The notes under the pieces are model-generated. The model made no database searches and had not been told where the DNA came from. It worked only from the letters and a program-made list of their open reading frames with translations. Below, one piece after another: positions 1 to 13,981 of a stretch of 64,000 nt of DNA. Position numbers and translations under genes: made by a program. Source of the stretch: Polytrichum commune (lineage: Eukaryota; Streptophyta; Polytrichopsida; Polytrichales; Polytrichaceae); the NCBI GenBank assembly GCA_950295325.1, contig OX485808.1, positions 14,572,501 through 14,636,500 on the forward strand, written 5' to 3'. How positions within the stretch are numbered: position 1 is the first letter of the stretch; each line of letters starts with the position of its first letter.

Positions 1-710
1 TTAAAATTTGTAGGAAAATACCTTCATAGAGACCCGATTGGAAAGCGGAGCATGATTCAAATCCCACATAGGCATGTATAGGACTCCACCTTCCACTCTC
101 ACACTTTCATATCCTCGAAATCTCTTTTAGGAATATCCGTACTCACAAACCATAGACGCTTGTGTTAAAATACTGTGACTTCCTTGACAAGTTCCTAAAT
201 TCTTTGGTCACGGATTGCACAATATTATATTACAAAATCCAAGTTCTCAATGCATTGCTATTCCAATGAAGAAATCCATGTGTAAGATTGAGAGCACACA
301 TAATGGAGAGAGAAATAGACAAATTTTGGGAACAATTGGAAGCACTTGCTTGGATAAGTTGCGCATAAGGGGCTCTATTGGATGGAAGGACGTTAAACCT
401 TCCCCCTATGAGCTTTCAAGGGAGGTGGATAGGAGGTGGGGTAGCCCCCAAAGAAGTTTCAAAATTTTCTGATGCCGATCGAAAAATGTTGCCCGCCCTG
501 CCCAACTTATAAAAAAAATAAAAAATAGAAAACATTGCCCTTGCGTTCTTGAAGGTTGCTTGTCCACAAAACTCGTCTTGAGTGCACTTCACCTTCAAAG
601 TCCAAAATCCAATATATATGTGCACTTCCACTTAGTAAATAAGCAAATGATTGAGATTTCATTTCCGGAGTGAAACCGTCAATAAAGCATGTTATTCACT
701 TGGAAGTCAA

Positions 711-1380
711 AAACATTACGAAACTCTCAATAGCATTGAGGTTATAATTTTGTGACTTACCATTTGAAAGGGTCCTTGTCATTCTAAAACAAAACTTATT
801 TTTCTATAATATTTTAGGTATTGCCTTCTACTTTCACAAGTATTCATAACATGCAAACTGATTAAGTGTGATTAAATATAATCAAGCTTATTTAGCCTAA
901 TTAAGCTTGATGGACCTAATTAACCCTAAGTAAATCAGAACTATGCTTACCAAACTACTTGAGCCTAAAAAATTCTAAAATGCGCTTTCTTGAATTAATT
1001 ATTATTTAAGTCAGAAATTAGAATTGATGAGCTTCATTACAATTGTTTAGGCTTTATTAGGCTTTATTAGGTTTAATGTGCTTACTTGCACTTAATGAAA
1101 CTTAATTACTTTGAATGTCTATGAATACTTGTAGAAACTTAGGCCTTGCGCTCAATTACGTGTAATTACGGTTATTTACGCTTGATTAAATTTAATCACA
1201 GTTAATTAGTTTGAATGAGTATGAGTACTTATGAACGTAGAAGGTATTACCTAAAATACCCGAAAACATGCATACTAAAAATAGAACGCTAATTTAAGTT
1301 CCAATTTAGAATGACAAAGACCCTTTCAAATGGTAAGTCACGACAATTGTAACCTCAATGAAATTGATTTTCAAAGTTTG
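711..1380. mobile_element. MULE-like non-autonomous element with long terminal inverted repeats
   Basis: The left arm (about 711-840) and right arm (about 1227-1380) are imperfect inverted copies; both contain the block GACTTACCATTTGAAAGGGT in opposite orientation followed by matching sequence for over 100 bases. The element is flanked by the direct repeat GGAAGTCAAAAA (near 699-710 and 1380-1391), which fits a 9-11 bp target duplication and therefore a Mutator-like origin. The interior (840-1220) is AT-rich with many short variants of TTAATTA and has no coding capacity. Family assignment is inference from repeat length and duplication size. Confidence 0.6.
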
Positions 1381-1395
1381 GGAAGTCAAAAAGGC

Positions 1396-3645
1396 TGATG
1401 AGAGTGAATGTACATCAAGATGGTTTCAAACTAGCTAAATCTCTAGAGTGGCGGACTGTGATATCCTTCATGAGATAGAGGCTAATGTCAACTTGACGGT
1501 CCAATTGAAAGAAAGATTTGAGGCTCCCTAGAACTACATTCTCAAATAGTGATGCAAACTTATTTTTAATGGGGTTATATAGGGGACATTATAACACGAA
1601 ATGTGCCTCATTTTCAATAGCATTACAAGAGCACAAGTGGCACAATCTAGTATCTCTAGAGATAGGAATAGTCGTCCGTCATTCAATTTCAATGGCAAGT
1701 CTATGGTTCAAGGTGCAATAGGCAATAATGAATTGGCGTTGTAGTGGTTGTCAATGGTTGCTTCAAGTACAATCCATTTTCTTATTTGAGAAAATCCACA
1801 AGATGGAGGTTATCTAGTTTCTACCCTAAGAGATGGGAAGAGTTCCACTTTTTAGTAAAAATACCTCTTTGGTATCATCATATCGATGATGGGGTCGATT
1901 AGGGTTCGGTATTTGTCTTTTTTTGGATAGTATATCATCTTTGGGGTCTTTGTCATGGCAGAAAGCAAATTTTAATACCCGGAACAACGATGAAGGTGGG
2001 GAGAGTGATGGCAATGAGGATGTTTGGTTTGAGTTGTGCAATGCACATGCATATAATGGTGCATTTACATGCATAGAACCAATATGTCGCGATGGTGTTG
2101 CCTGAAGGGTTGGCTCCTGGAGGTGTCAACCCTCAATTTGTGCGAGGCCTTGGGGGTTGTGGTGGGATAGTAGGAACATCTGTATCAACCTACTACTTGG
2201 TTGTGGTGGGGCCCATCCTAATATTGTTGATTGTAAGGGTTAGTGCACTTATTGATCAACAAGTGGACCTAGGTGTCTATTTCGATGAAGTGGCGCAGGT
2301 GACATGTTACGGTGGGTTATTTCTCTCATCCAAGTCATACTTTGTTGTCGTCATCATGTGCACCACATTTAAGAGAACGACATTCTTCGAACTGACGTCC
2401 CCTTTGCACTGGTGCAATCACAAGTTTGCACTTGAACCACGTGGCTAGGGTATAATTCACTACTATCCGGATGCCAATCCCTTGATTCTTTTCGGTACGA
2501 GAAAGGAGTTATAACCCAATACTAGTGCTGATTAATCAAAATTCAAAATAATAGGATAAAATAAATCAAAATGAAACAAATGCTTTCACCGACGTGAATG
2601 TGAGCCCGCTAATCCTAGTATGTACAAGGATTTCCCGTTGTTACCATGAAAGGGTGTAGTAGTGCCTTGGAGGAGGCCCGACAAACAAAGTGGCATTTCA
2701 AATTTCTCACTCAGGAAGATGCTATTCCCCCACGTGTTCGTGTTCCGTCTTTGTTAGGTAGGCGCACTCGTAAAGCTTCCGTAAACGTGATTCTTGCTTC
2801 CCCGCTCTGGGTGCCTTTTTATCCAGGTAGGTTCCAACCAAACTCCTCCACACGGCAAAAAGTTGTGCCATAGCGTGGTCTCGTGGCCAAAACCAAGGAT
2901 GGAGACAAAGGTGGAACCATCCCTGCAGCATGTAACTTTTGTGCAGATTTAGAGACAGACAAGAATTGTGTCAACTAAGGAGGTACCAACTGCATTGAAT
3001 CTAGGTAAGTGAAGTTAAAGACTACCATGTCCCAGGCATGAGGTTTGGTCAATGCGGCGAGGAAAGTACTGATGAGATTTGGAAAGGAGTTTCTGACAAA
3101 CTGGTAGATCAGTGTATGTACTATACTTAAAGAGGTAAAGCATCTTGGACTTAAAAGCATGCACAGAGCAAACTTGTAAGGTAAGGTAAGGTAAGGTGCT
3201 TTCTGAGTCCTGACAAACCACATCCTGGCAATATTCAGATAATGATATTTGCAATTTGAGGAAATGTAAGGGGTTAAGTTATGGAGCCAATTGGTGTGTC
3301 TAAATGAACATCACCTGTGCTCTTGGCGGCGGCGCTTTGCAGTGGCTTCGCAGAGAAAGGACACTGCCATCGTGGTCAGGAAATGAAGCTATGGTACAGG
3401 TGCTACTACATCACCACCAAGGAAGCTGGTCAAAGGAGTTCATCGTCGCTACAAATACAATGTCGGTAGGAGAAGTTGAAATTATGTGTAGTTAGTTGTT
3501 GCTGCTCGGGTCTTGACATCTTCGGGTAAGAATTTGTACCCGACAGTTCCAATTTGCGGCAGGAAGACGAAGGGTTGCGCCCTACACATGTGCTGGCAAA
3601 TTTTGGTCTGAGATGGAAGACTGTCAGATGCGTCGTCGTTGCTTT
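1396..3645. other. Non-coding sequence downstream of CHUP1
   Basis: No coding region I recognise. Short open frames (for example 2092-2448) have no domain-like composition. The part next to 3645 probably contains the CHUP1 3' untranslated region and polyadenylation site, but I cannot place either. Confidence 0.4.
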
Positions 3646-6600
3646 CTACCGTGCCTCAATTTGGGAAGAGCTTCGCTGCTGAGTAGGACTATCCTCTTGG
3701 AAGACAGGACTTCGCTTCTGGGAAGGAGGACTTTCCTGATGATAGGCTGTTGCACAGGCTCGGAGAGATTCGAAGGCTTTCATGCTCTCTGGGTCAAATC
3801 CTCCAGCAAACTGCACAAGGTGACGAGAGAAGATGTCATCAAGCATTGGGCATGAACGTTTCCCTCTAAACAGGTAGGGCCAGGGTTATTAGTGAGATAG
3901 GACAACCTAAACGAACAACCCCAAGCATGGTTTACTGTAATGGTGTTCAATGTGCCTGCCTATAAATAGACATACCAGCACATGCCCACCCAGGCCACCT
4001 CGGTGTCAGCGCAAGCGTCTCCCCAAGTAATATGCACAAATGCTACTTCCGGTAAATGTAACTCTGGCAGTGCTAATAGTGCAATAATGCTTTCAAAGTT
4101 CTAGTGTTGCACTATAAGATCTCTATGGTGAACTATGCTTGGGTTGGTCAACATGTGCTTCACGGCCGGGAAGTGCAGAGGACAATTTGGTTATGACTGG
4201 TTTGACATGGAAATGAGAAGTGTTGCAAATCTTGGGCTTATATACTGAACGAAAAGGGGGGCTACATTCCTAAGAATATGCCTGGAAGGACATGACAAGA
4301 AGGTAATTAACCCCCATAGAACATGAGCAACGAAAAGTTTCAACACTTGAAGAACCTGGAACCTTGAAGAGACAGTTGCACAGAAAGAAGTACCTGGTGG
4401 ACACGGAATGCAAATCGAACCCCTTGTAGTAACAAGAATTCACGTATAGGCTCCTTCATAGAATCCACATTCTTTAGCTCTGCTGCAACTCTTTTCATGT
4501 ATAGCTGGGCCAATCTTACAGACGCTACCTTGATCTGCACAGGCTCAACACGAAGATGCCTCACATCAGACGCTCCTTTCCAACAATTTTGTGTCTTTTC
4601 CATCTAGCTCCCATGAATCTGAGTTCCGTTCTACCTTTGTCAGAGAGTTTACGAAGTGTTACAGACTGAAAATACCTTGCCAACAACGCCAGAGTCGAGC
4701 GCCCACTGGGTGGGAATACTAAATTCCCTGTATCGAGCGATAGCCATGTCCCTTGTTCTCAATAGACCGTATACACCCTGCTCCACCCTGCAGCAATTCA
4801 ATGTTCGATGAGAAACTACGAATAAAAGTGGGTTTATGATGGTGATTATTGTGTTGCCAGTGGTCTTGTACAGCAGATGCATCTTAAAGCTAGAATGTGG
4901 CTGGCGAGCAATGAAATCCTCCATTCGCCATTACTGTGGGCCAACCTGTCCTAAAACCGAAGAACACGATATAGTACCCAAAGAACGCCTGAGGAACTCA
5001 AAAGGGGAAAAACTGGGCAGTATTTTGGGAAAATGCAGCTGACTCGCAGATTCAAATGAAGACATAAACATTATGAACAAAGCAACACTACACCTGGATG
5101 TAACAGGAAAACCTTAAGGGTGTACACTGTAAGAAACTTTTTCAGTCGGGTTTTGTGCACGCAAAATCCACTCCCTCAGAGTCAGTGCGCAACCCACGTA
5201 GTTGACTCATGCAGGCAACAGACCCTTCCAAAGTCAGACTAGGAGAAGACTTACTTCTCAAGGATGCTCAACATTTTCTTCAAAGCCTTCTCACAAGGCA
5301 CGGCTGGGTTGTCTTCAAAAAGAGAGAGTTCCTCGAGAAGTTTCATCAAATCTTTGTACTCAAAGGCAGCTTCACGAATAGCGTCAGCCTTGCCTTCTGG
5401 CCAGTCAAAGTGCTTTAGAACTGCTCTTTCATCGACCTGATCGCAAAACAGGGCACACATTATTAAATCTTGATTGCAATACGAAATTTTGTGCTTAGCT
5501 TATCAGACACACCCATCAAAACCCAAGTTCTTCAACAAAACATTTTGAATATGCGAGAAAGATTTCGATCTGAGGATAAGGAAATATACCTATTCTAAAA
5601 GAGCGACAAGGAAATACGTACCAAGAAAGAAAGCTCCTCATCAAGCCAATTGACAAAGGCCACAACGTCGTCAATGTTGGTGTACACGGCTGCTCTCACT
5701 TCGGCGGCCAATGCCATCACAAATTCTCCTTGCGTTTCAACGTCCGCCTTGATCTGCGCATCGTGCAATCAATTTCAGCCCATCAATATCAACCGGCCAT
5801 TTCTTAATATCCGTCCCCAAACAATGACTTCCAGCAAGGTAACCGAACAAGGTAAATGGAGGACACAAAATTTAAGAACGGTCGAGAGCAATGTAATTTC
5901 AGGAGCATATTTTCTGGGATGAAATAGATACCCGAAAATGGAAACTACTCAAAATGCTACAAAATGAAGGGCAACAGCCATCGGACACTTACAGCTAGCA
6001 GGTATGCCGACCGATTCTCAATCTCACCAATCATGTGATCGTGAGCATTGACTGTAATGTCACCTGTAGTCGCATCACTTCCGTTATTCTTTCCTTCACG
6101 TTTCATCATTGTCTGATAAAGCTGAACAACCTCAGGAGCTCTATGCATGTTGTCGAAATGTTTGCCTTGCACTCTTCTGAGCTCTTTGAATGGTGGTGGA
6201 GGAGGGGGTGGCGGTGCTCCAGCTGCCCCACGAGGAGGTGGTGGAGGTGGTGGTGGAGGAGGAGCACCAGCTTCGGTAACCCCTCTCAATTGAGGAGAAC
6301 CCGCTAGGCTGGGCTCTGAGGGAGTTGGCTTCGGAGGGGGAGTCGGCTTTCGCAAAGCCCTCTTCTCCACTTCAGTTGCACTAAGAGGTTTGGAGATGAA
6401 ATTTGCACCTCCTGACGTTGGCTCAGATTCGTCGATTTGATTGTCTCCATAGGTTTCGAGCGTGCTTTTTCGAGGCCACTTCGAACTCATCACTCTTTCC
6501 CTCTCCGCCTGAACCTTTTCCTTGATGGACTGCTCCCTCTCGACGGCTGCATTATGTCTGTCTTTGAAGGCTGGATATCTTCCTGAAAATTCTGGTGGAA

Positions 6601-9600
6601 CAGACTTTGCAATAATTTGGAAGGAAGCTGCAATGCCGTTGAATCCGTCTTTATCTAGTGATGATTTCCTTGTTCGGACGGGAGTAAGACTATACGGAGA
6701 GTTCGTATTGGACCTGGATGACCTTGTACCAGGTGATGATAAGGCAGATTGGGATCGAGGGGAAGAAAACCCTAATTCTGGATCGGAGGGATTAGTCCCG
6801 TAAGTTACTATCTCAACTCCATCGCTTGCATTTCTCAATATCAGGGCCTCCAAAGGCGGCTTTAGTGTTGAGAGGCTCTTGCGGCGAATAGTGAATTCGC
6901 TACTCACTCTTGGGCTCCTATCTCGATCCATCGATGGAGTTGCACTCGAAATATCTGATCCGTCCTCTTTTTTATTTGACCAAGATTTTAGGCGCTGTAT
7001 TAGGCTAGGCCTCCTCATTCGTCCCGACCCCGTCACCGATCCCATTTCAGATAAGGCTTCACTGCTCTCACCGTGAGCTGAGGTATCAGATGAAGTACTC
7101 TCGTCGCTTTCCATCTGCTCTTTCGAAAGAATGGCGAGGTTATCCTGAGGGCCTGCGTACTGCACCATGAGCTTCTTGGCCTTCTCTTGCGACTTCGGAC
7201 TCAAACTTTTGTTGAGATTCACGGCACTTTTCTTTCCTCCAGATGCTTGAAAATTACGCAGCTCGTACCGGAGGCAAGCATTCACCCATCGGAGATAGAC
7301 AAGCTCCTCTACTTCAGTGAATCTTTCATTTTGAAGACCTTCAACCTGCCTATTTAGATCCTCGTTCACGTGCCGCAAACCTGCCAATTGGGCATCTGCT
7401 TCAGCAAGAATATCCTCCTGCAGTTCAATTGAGGGCAGAATTGATTAAAGATGTCCAGTTCCTGCCCAAGAATCTAACGGCAATCGGGCGTCGAGTCTAA
7501 CAAACATAGAACTGGCACTTATAGGACAAAGCTAGGGAAATGGGCCTAATTATTTGTTTCCTGACACTTCCCAAAAAGTTTGAGTACTGCAAAATTTCAT
7601 AGAGAATGTCCTACGCAGGAGCCCTAATTAGAGGTCAAATATTCAACGTCAGTAAACGAAACCTAATCACAACGGCTGAAGAGACGAAAGAGCTGAATTA
7701 CTAGCACATTCAAACATTCAAAGTATCATCAAGAGTCAGTTTACCTACCTGTATTCTGTTGAGCAAGTATTCATTATCTGTTTCCGCTGCAGTCAATTTA
7801 ACAGTAACTTCTCTTTTCTGATGTTGCAACTCCTTGATAGTGCGTCTCAACTCGACCACCTCAACCTCAAGTTCTCGCAAATTTTGCAACTTATCTTCGG
7901 TATCAAAGTTCCGCCTATTACTTTCCTCTTTTTCTTCCTGTACATCGACCAACTTCTGCTTCAACTTCAACAGTTCCAAATTAGCATCTTCATGATCACT
8001 ACTAATCTGTAATCGAAGCTCCTTGTTACGTGTACGGGACTCCTCCAGATCCTTTCGCACTATTGTTACAGTTGCGGCTTCTTCTGACAATTTAGTTGCC
8101 CTCGCCTCCAAGGCTGCAATACGAGCCTTCAGCTTTGCATTTTGAGCATTCTTCTCTTCCATCAAGCGTTCACATTCAGAAAAATCCAGCTGTAGCTCAT
8201 CCAACTGCAAACTTCTCTGCTTCAATTCGTTATCCACTTTAACAAGATCATTTTCCAATTTTAGTATCTGTGCCGTTTTGTCCTCCAATTGTCTCTGAAG
8301 ATTCACGTACTTTTCTTCTCCTTCTCTACCTTGTTCTTGAAGTTCAAGCAACTTTCCCTCCAGGAACGTTTCGTTGTCCTTCATATTCTTCATCATTTCC
8401 TTCAGAGCATGAAGCTCCGCAACGTCATTTGCAAGGCCGTCAACATAATCGCCAAACAGATAATCGGGCCCTTCCGGGAACCAGTCTGAAGCATCCGATG
8501 CTGCGCACGACATGATTTGAAGATCTTCTCCATCAGTGCCACAATCTCCAGTATGATGAGGTCTTCGAGCAGGGCTCGGGGATCTTCTACTTCCATATTT
8601 TCCTTCACTTCTGTTTTTCAGGCTCCCTGTCTGCAGAGAAGTAACACCAGCTTCTTCACTTCCTTCTGTGAGTTGACTCGGATCCACCTTGTGTGCAATA
8701 TCTGCAACGCCATCGCCATCACTACCGTGGTCATGTCCTGAAGTCGTTTCCAAGCTCACATTCAAATCCGCGAGCTCGTTTGAGTGCACGAGATCATCGA
8801 ATTCAGGTAGCAACAGATCTTTGTCCCTGTCTTCACTGCTGTCTAGAAATTTTATTTCTGCAGATGCTGCTGAGTCGACTCTTTTAACTTCTTCCGGCTG
8901 CTTAATTTCATCCACAAGAGCGAGTTAATATTTGTTTTAAAGGTTTAAGTGAGTTTTGCATCGCAAATAAATTGAAATTTCAGAAACGATGGAAATCTCC
9001 AGCAAAAGTCTAGTAATACCTGCTTGCAACACCTTCGTATTCTACAAGAGGCGTCAGAGTCTGACACTGGACATATTAATTGCATCGAACTTGGATTACC
9101 AGAAACATAGACCAAGATATCACATACCGGCGTTTTCTGCTGGGTGACGAGAGGGTCAAATTTTGGCTCCTCCTCAACTGGCAAGTTATCCTCCTTTGAA
9201 AGCGCTCCATCATCTGAAATATTAACCAACAGCCCGCAGTGTTGATGTCAATTGCAATTCTCATCAACACAACGGGATATACGAATTCCCTAAACCACCG
9301 AGGGAAGACGATGACGACATGGCAATTTTCTGACAATTTGTGGTGCGTGTTCTTCGCAAGCCTGCTCTGCACTAAAATCATCCCATCGACTGTGACTTAG
9401 TCACTAGAAGCAAGAAGAAGTACCGATATTTTGAGGCACGGAACTACTAAAATCTGTCGTTTAAAGTGACTCTTATCAGAAACATGAAGTTGCGCGGTGT
9501 CCGCAATTCGACCAGGAGGAGAATCGGAAGCTTGTCACTCATTTGTGTATCCTTCAATAGATTTCAGAATCCGTTTCGGCGAATCAATGCGGTTGTTAAA

Positions 9601-9802
9601 CAACACTGATTGTGCTGAAGTGAGTAGTAACCTTATAAATTTTGTACTTGTAAGAGACAGAAATTGAAAGGACTCGGAAAGCATCAAAACTCGAAGTGAA
9701 CGAACCTTTAATTGCGTGATGATGATGCTTCTTGCTCTTGAGTTGCCGAAATCTGATCACGGCGAGCGAGCATGTCACCAGGATGCCCACCCGCACTATC
9801 AT
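3646..9802 (-). CDS. CHUP1: CHUP1, chloroplast unusual positioning protein (complete, 9 exons)
   Basis: Plant-specific protein that binds chloroplasts through its N-terminus and drives actin-dependent chloroplast positioning. Coding exons read on the minus strand: 9802-9706, 9213-9128, 8900-7749 (or from 8897), 7417-5993, 5753-5622, 5436-5255, 4787-4676, 4534-4394, 3810-3646; all phases agree, giving about 1163 aa (Arabidopsis about 1004). Visible in order: hydrophobic N-terminal segment MIVRVGILVTCSLAVIRF; acidic LLLPEFDDL (about 91); coiled coil about 225-445; signature EVEELVYLRWVNACLRYELR (about 480-499); LSPKSQEKAKKLM; basic LIQRLKSW region in the position of the actin-binding part; polyproline tracts about 831-854; HRAPEVVQLYQTMMKRE; and the conserved C-terminal domain with MIGEIENRSAYLLA, VNWLDEELSFLVDERAVLKH, LLRTRDMAIARYREF and REFLLLQGVRFAFRVHQ. 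The start is the ATG at 9802, which matches the known hydrophobic N-terminus. Nothing is broken. Confidence 0.96.
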
Positions 9803-11750
9803 GTGGAGCTCCAGTGTGTTCTTTAATTATCACACATTGTGCAGCGTCCACTATTCCACCGAAAACCTTGCGCTCGCTCTGTAAACACTTAAGAACTGGT
9901 ACATGTTGCAAACAAGCATATTATCCGTTTCGTGAAGGGACGGAAACAGACAGAGTATCGGCTAGTAATCTGTTTCTGTAATGTGTCATCTTCTTCTACG
10001 CTAAACTATTCCAATTCGCCATCTCAACAAGACATCGTTGAATCAGGTGTGCGTAAGCGAAGTTTCTGCACATCTGTAGATATATACACTGGTGCAATTT
10101 CTCTAGGTGTTCTCTAAGCGTGAGAATTTTGCTGGAAAATTTCTTGAGCAACTTCGTAGGTCGATTCGATTACCGGAAACATTCAATTCAGCCTCTCCAT
10201 TGACATTAGGTGGATTTCAAGTTAGAACTACAAACACAATCAAACTACCTTGTGACGTTCATGAGGATAATAACCACTTCAAAGAGAGAGGCTCCCCACG
10301 ACTCTCCTATGGAGTCTCTCTACAGCTGCCAATTTTCAAAGCGGACACGATTGTTTCTGCCATATCCTCCCATTGATTCCTGGCATGGAGGTTCAAACTG
10401 CGCCTTGTAGACGAAAAGAGAATGAAACATTGGCTGCAGAGAAGCATTGGCCAAATCCATTTGTGCCTTGACGCTCTACAGGAAAACAACTTGCGGGCTC
10501 CTCCGTTTCAAGTAATCTGAAATTCGTGGAACTCGTGTCCAGCCTCCGCGGTCCTACTGTGTTGTGTTGAGGTGTTCCTGGTCCTCACCGAACTGCGAAA
10601 GGTGACATAAGGTGGCGGGAGATAAGGAAACCAAAGGAGATGAGGTAGGACCTTTCGCTGTTGCCAAGCCGTTTAGCTTTGGCGACGCAGCTACGTGGGG
10701 CGCACAAGTAGGTGGTTCTCTTATTATTTTTATCCAGGACTCTTATTAGATTGAATTTAGAAAATCACCAGTAGGTATGCCTGCTGTAAGTACTGTGGCA
10801 AGAATTTGCATTGAGATTTTACAAGCCAAGAACTAACTCGGTATTTTCCTGAAGGCATATATTAGGCGGAAAGTGATACTGAGCATCTACTTTTAGCCAT
10901 TCCGCATTCCGGGGTACCGTCAGGTCTATCACCAAATGCTGGAAGATAAATCGCACGCTTGCCGATTAATTAGACTCTGCAGGCCAATGAATTACAAGTA
11001 TAATAACGTACAAGCGACAAGCAGTTCCTTAGCCTTGTCAAAATCCAAGATAGAATACCTACAGGTAAAGTTGTGCTCATGTCGGGTCCGGTCTCCGGAG
11101 GCCAAATTGTCTAACATTACCGGCAGTAAAATTTGGACCGATCGAGCAACAAACAAATTTCCCTCCTGCTTGCCTTACACGTCACATTTTGCAGCGACAG
11201 CGACACAGCAGCGAGTAGTCAACAGTGAAGGTTCCATAGCGGAGCCAAAATTCTTTGACATAGACTTATAAGAATCAGTCGCTCTCTATTACACCTGCCA
11301 GAAAGATAATTCACCCCAGTTGCCTGCAAGACTCTAATAAGCTCATATCTGATGCGACAACTTATTCAACCGCAATCACTGCAAAAAGTGAGGTAATTAA
11401 CTCGGAGACAACGACAACCTCATGTTGACTCCAAAGCAGGGCAAAAAGTAGCCAGTGAGCAAGCACTATCCAAATTAATAACGGAGGAATCACAGACGAC
11501 TGCTACAAAGCATGGGAAGCTTAGAATTGGCTGAATTGCAATCAGCCTCATCTGAACGATTGCTCCACCTCCGACAAACCAGCAGGAGCAGCAGCCAGCC
11601 TCCGTGAATCTCCAGATTCCTCTCCATCTGTGTATCAATGCATACTAATCGCTCGTGCGCATTGGAACGAGATTTCGTCGCACCAAGATTTTTTTGCATT
11701 CCATCACGAGATTTGCATGGATTTTTTTAATAAGATTAAGATAGGTCCGT
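9803..11750. other. Upstream region of CHUP1, probable leader or promoter
   Basis: No gene recognised. The stretch lies directly upstream of the CHUP1 start codon. It may hold the 5' untranslated exons or a leader intron, but no transcription start can be fixed from sequence alone. Confidence 0.35.
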
Positions 11751-12075
11751 CATACGTTGAAGATTTTAGCAATAAGCGAGCGCAAGTGGGAGACGGAGAC
11801 AAGTGTTTCCAGAATTCGGGGCTCCGGCAACCAATTTGGTGGAGTTTCGCACAGGATTGGCAATCGTCCTCCACCTGCCCTCCGCTCTTTCGTCCCGGGT
11901 ATCTCGACGGGTATCGGGGGCAGTGTCTACATGGCGTCCGGGTGTTCGGCGAGGTATTACGACCAGCACGCAACGTGTAAAAATGGCGCTGGAAAGTGCA
12001 TCGCTCTCTCTACGTGTCACCCGGGTATTGGACTGGTGAGAGGAAACTCCGTCTACGTGGAAGGAAATATATAAG
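11750..12075. promoter_or_regulatory. GC-rich patch, candidate promoter or first-exon region
   Basis: Base composition rises sharply above the AT-rich surroundings, with many CG dinucleotides between about 11,770 and 12,030. It is the only such patch within several kilobases upstream of CHUP1, and the repeat-rich zone begins just beyond it. In plant genomes such patches often mark transcription starts; this assignment is inference. Confidence 0.25.
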
Positions 12076-12099
12076 AAATGATTCGGTGAAGTGGAAAGA

Positions 12100-12945
12100 T
12101 ATCTAGGTACACTAAATATCTAATTTAGTGTGGCCCACACTATTCATCATCGACCAACACTATTTGTTTTGCAAGCATTGGGTGACAACTAGAGTGGGTG
12201 TCACATGGCACTGGGTGTCACTCAGTACAAAAATTAGCCTTCAGTAATTTTCAGGTTGGCTAAATAGTGCATGCTTCGGGAATTATTACCGCCCTCACTA
12301 ATTGGGATAATCAATGTAGTGAACATGACATCACATTGACTTCGGTTTTGATTAGATAGTTTGGTTGTAAAAGAAGAATGACCACTATTGTATTGATCTA
12401 GTCCTACAACTTCAATAATGACATACTTAGGGTTAATTTCCATGTAGGTTGCTCGCCCACTAAATTCTAGTGGACATGTGAATTCCACCAGGCCAAAGCC
12501 CTACCTTCTCTTGTCAGCAAGTTCTGATGAAATATTGTCATGGATGACTGAAATGTAGATGGAAAATCACTTGGTAAGTGATAGTAATTGCAACAATGTA
12601 AATCTATAATTCCCCCGAAAAAATTAGGAGGAATGACATATAATGTTCGGTTAACATTTAGTGTTGGTGACACTACACCGCAGTTTACAACTAGAATTGG
12701 TGACACTAAGTATCATATTTATTGTATTACTTTCAAGGAATATTTCCAACTATTGGTACTCTCAATGAATAGAGTTGCTATAAATAGTTTTTGAGTGAAT
12801 AATGCTAGTATAAGCAATGCTTCTTAGATCTTTTGTTGGACACTGATTTCATAGTGTGAAGAAATTTAGTATCACCTTCACTAATTTCCCACACTCACTA
12901 TTAGCCCTCCCTCACTAGTTGGGATAATCAATGTAGTTTCTATGA
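12100..12945. repeat. Cluster of MITE-like repeats (ACACTAA-type families)
   Basis: Starts with a copy of the ACACTAAATAT / TTTAGTGT inverted motif near 12,110 and a GTGGCCCACACTA motif. About 12,480-12,724 is the inverted counterpart of 30,650-30,905. About 12,780-12,945 matches 49,380-49,512 and 53,860-53,965 (shared words TTAGTATCACCTTCACTAAT and CCCACACTCACTA). Two direct copies of GGGATAATCAATGTAGT (12,302 and 12,922) bracket the cluster. No coding capacity. Confidence 0.55.
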
Positions 12946-13237
12946 CAAATAAAATTACTTAAAATCTTCCGTTTCTTTCTTACCATGAAGTCCACAACAA
13001 AACAATCACATAATTTGAGTGAATTTGTTATGTTTTTCTCAAATGGTTGTGTCCAAAGAGACACATCTTTTTTTCCTCAATTCCTTATTGAAATATCCAT
13101 AGTCTCTTGTAGTTATTGGCACGAGCAAATGTTTTCAAGTGGCACCATTCCCAGGCAAATATGAAAGGGTGAAAATCTAGAGTCCAAGGCTCACTGTGAC
13201 CAAACTCTCCAAGAAATTCACCAGAGGCGTTTGACCA

Positions 13238-13440
13238 CGTGACTAATTATCTGTCAAGTACAAAGACGATTTTACGGCCGGGAATCGAACCGCCAACCAC
13301 TCCTTTCGGTTTGGGTACCTTTCCACTATCATCCAGCAGTTTAAGGTCATCTCGGACCAACCTTTACAACCTTTCAACACATGAAGGTCATTATGAAAAC
13401 TTCAAGACACGACTTCATCTAGTCCTTGTGACTTGGTCTT
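13238..13440 (-). mobile_element. tRNA-derived SINE, family 2, copy A
   Basis: On the minus strand the sequence contains a perfect polymerase III B box (GGTTCGATTCC, 13,281-13,291) preceded by a tRNA-like A-box region. A second related copy lies at 14,325-14,500. The anticodon and acceptor stem are not convincing as a working tRNA, so a tRNA-derived retroposon is more likely. Limits are approximate. Confidence 0.5.
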
Positions 13441-13981
13441 CCGAAATCAGCCTCTTTGCCTTGTCAACACTATTTGAACAACCCAAAATGTATCCATGAA
13501 CAAAGTATAATCCTCACTCCTTTCCAAAATAAGTTGTTGCGACTAAGACTAAAAATGTCTAGTGGAGAGAGATTGCTCACCAAGCAACAACACCGGGTTA
13601 TGAGGTTGTTGAATGGTGGGCTCGAAATGGACCAATTCATACCAAATTTAATGTAAACTTGTGGATGACTATCTATTTATTTTTTGGTTTTTTTTTGGAA
13701 AGAATTGAAATGACTTCATAAAGCCGAAGTGGAGAGAACAAAAACCCCCCCTTAGTTTGAATTTGAGAGGATGAGTCGACAAGGTTGGTAGTCGAGGGGG
13801 AAAGGGGGGGGGGTCAACTTCCATACATAAATAAATAAATAAATAAATAACCAACGTCAGGCAATCCGACATGAATTTGAGCTTGCTAGCTCTACCCTGC
13901 TCAAGAATCCTCTTGGTGCAGGGTGGGGTTTACTGTCTATCTTGTGGTGGGTGGGCTCTTGGCTTCCTACCTACCTAGCTA

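Noticed and set aside
2092..2448. 118-codon open frame, hydrophobic
   Set aside because: No start context, homology or conserved motif recognised; length is expected by chance in this much sequence.
3962..3972. TATA box on the plus strand
   Set aside because: CTATAAATAG-type sequence lies inside the last CHUP1 intron with no gene downstream on that strand.
6035..6307. Trp/Arg-rich open frame on the plus strand
   Set aside because: Antisense shadow of the CHUP1 polyproline tracts.
13275..13345. Functional tRNA gene on the minus strand
   Set aside because: Only the B box is perfect; the acceptor stem does not pair and a related copy exists 1 kb away, so a SINE is more likely.
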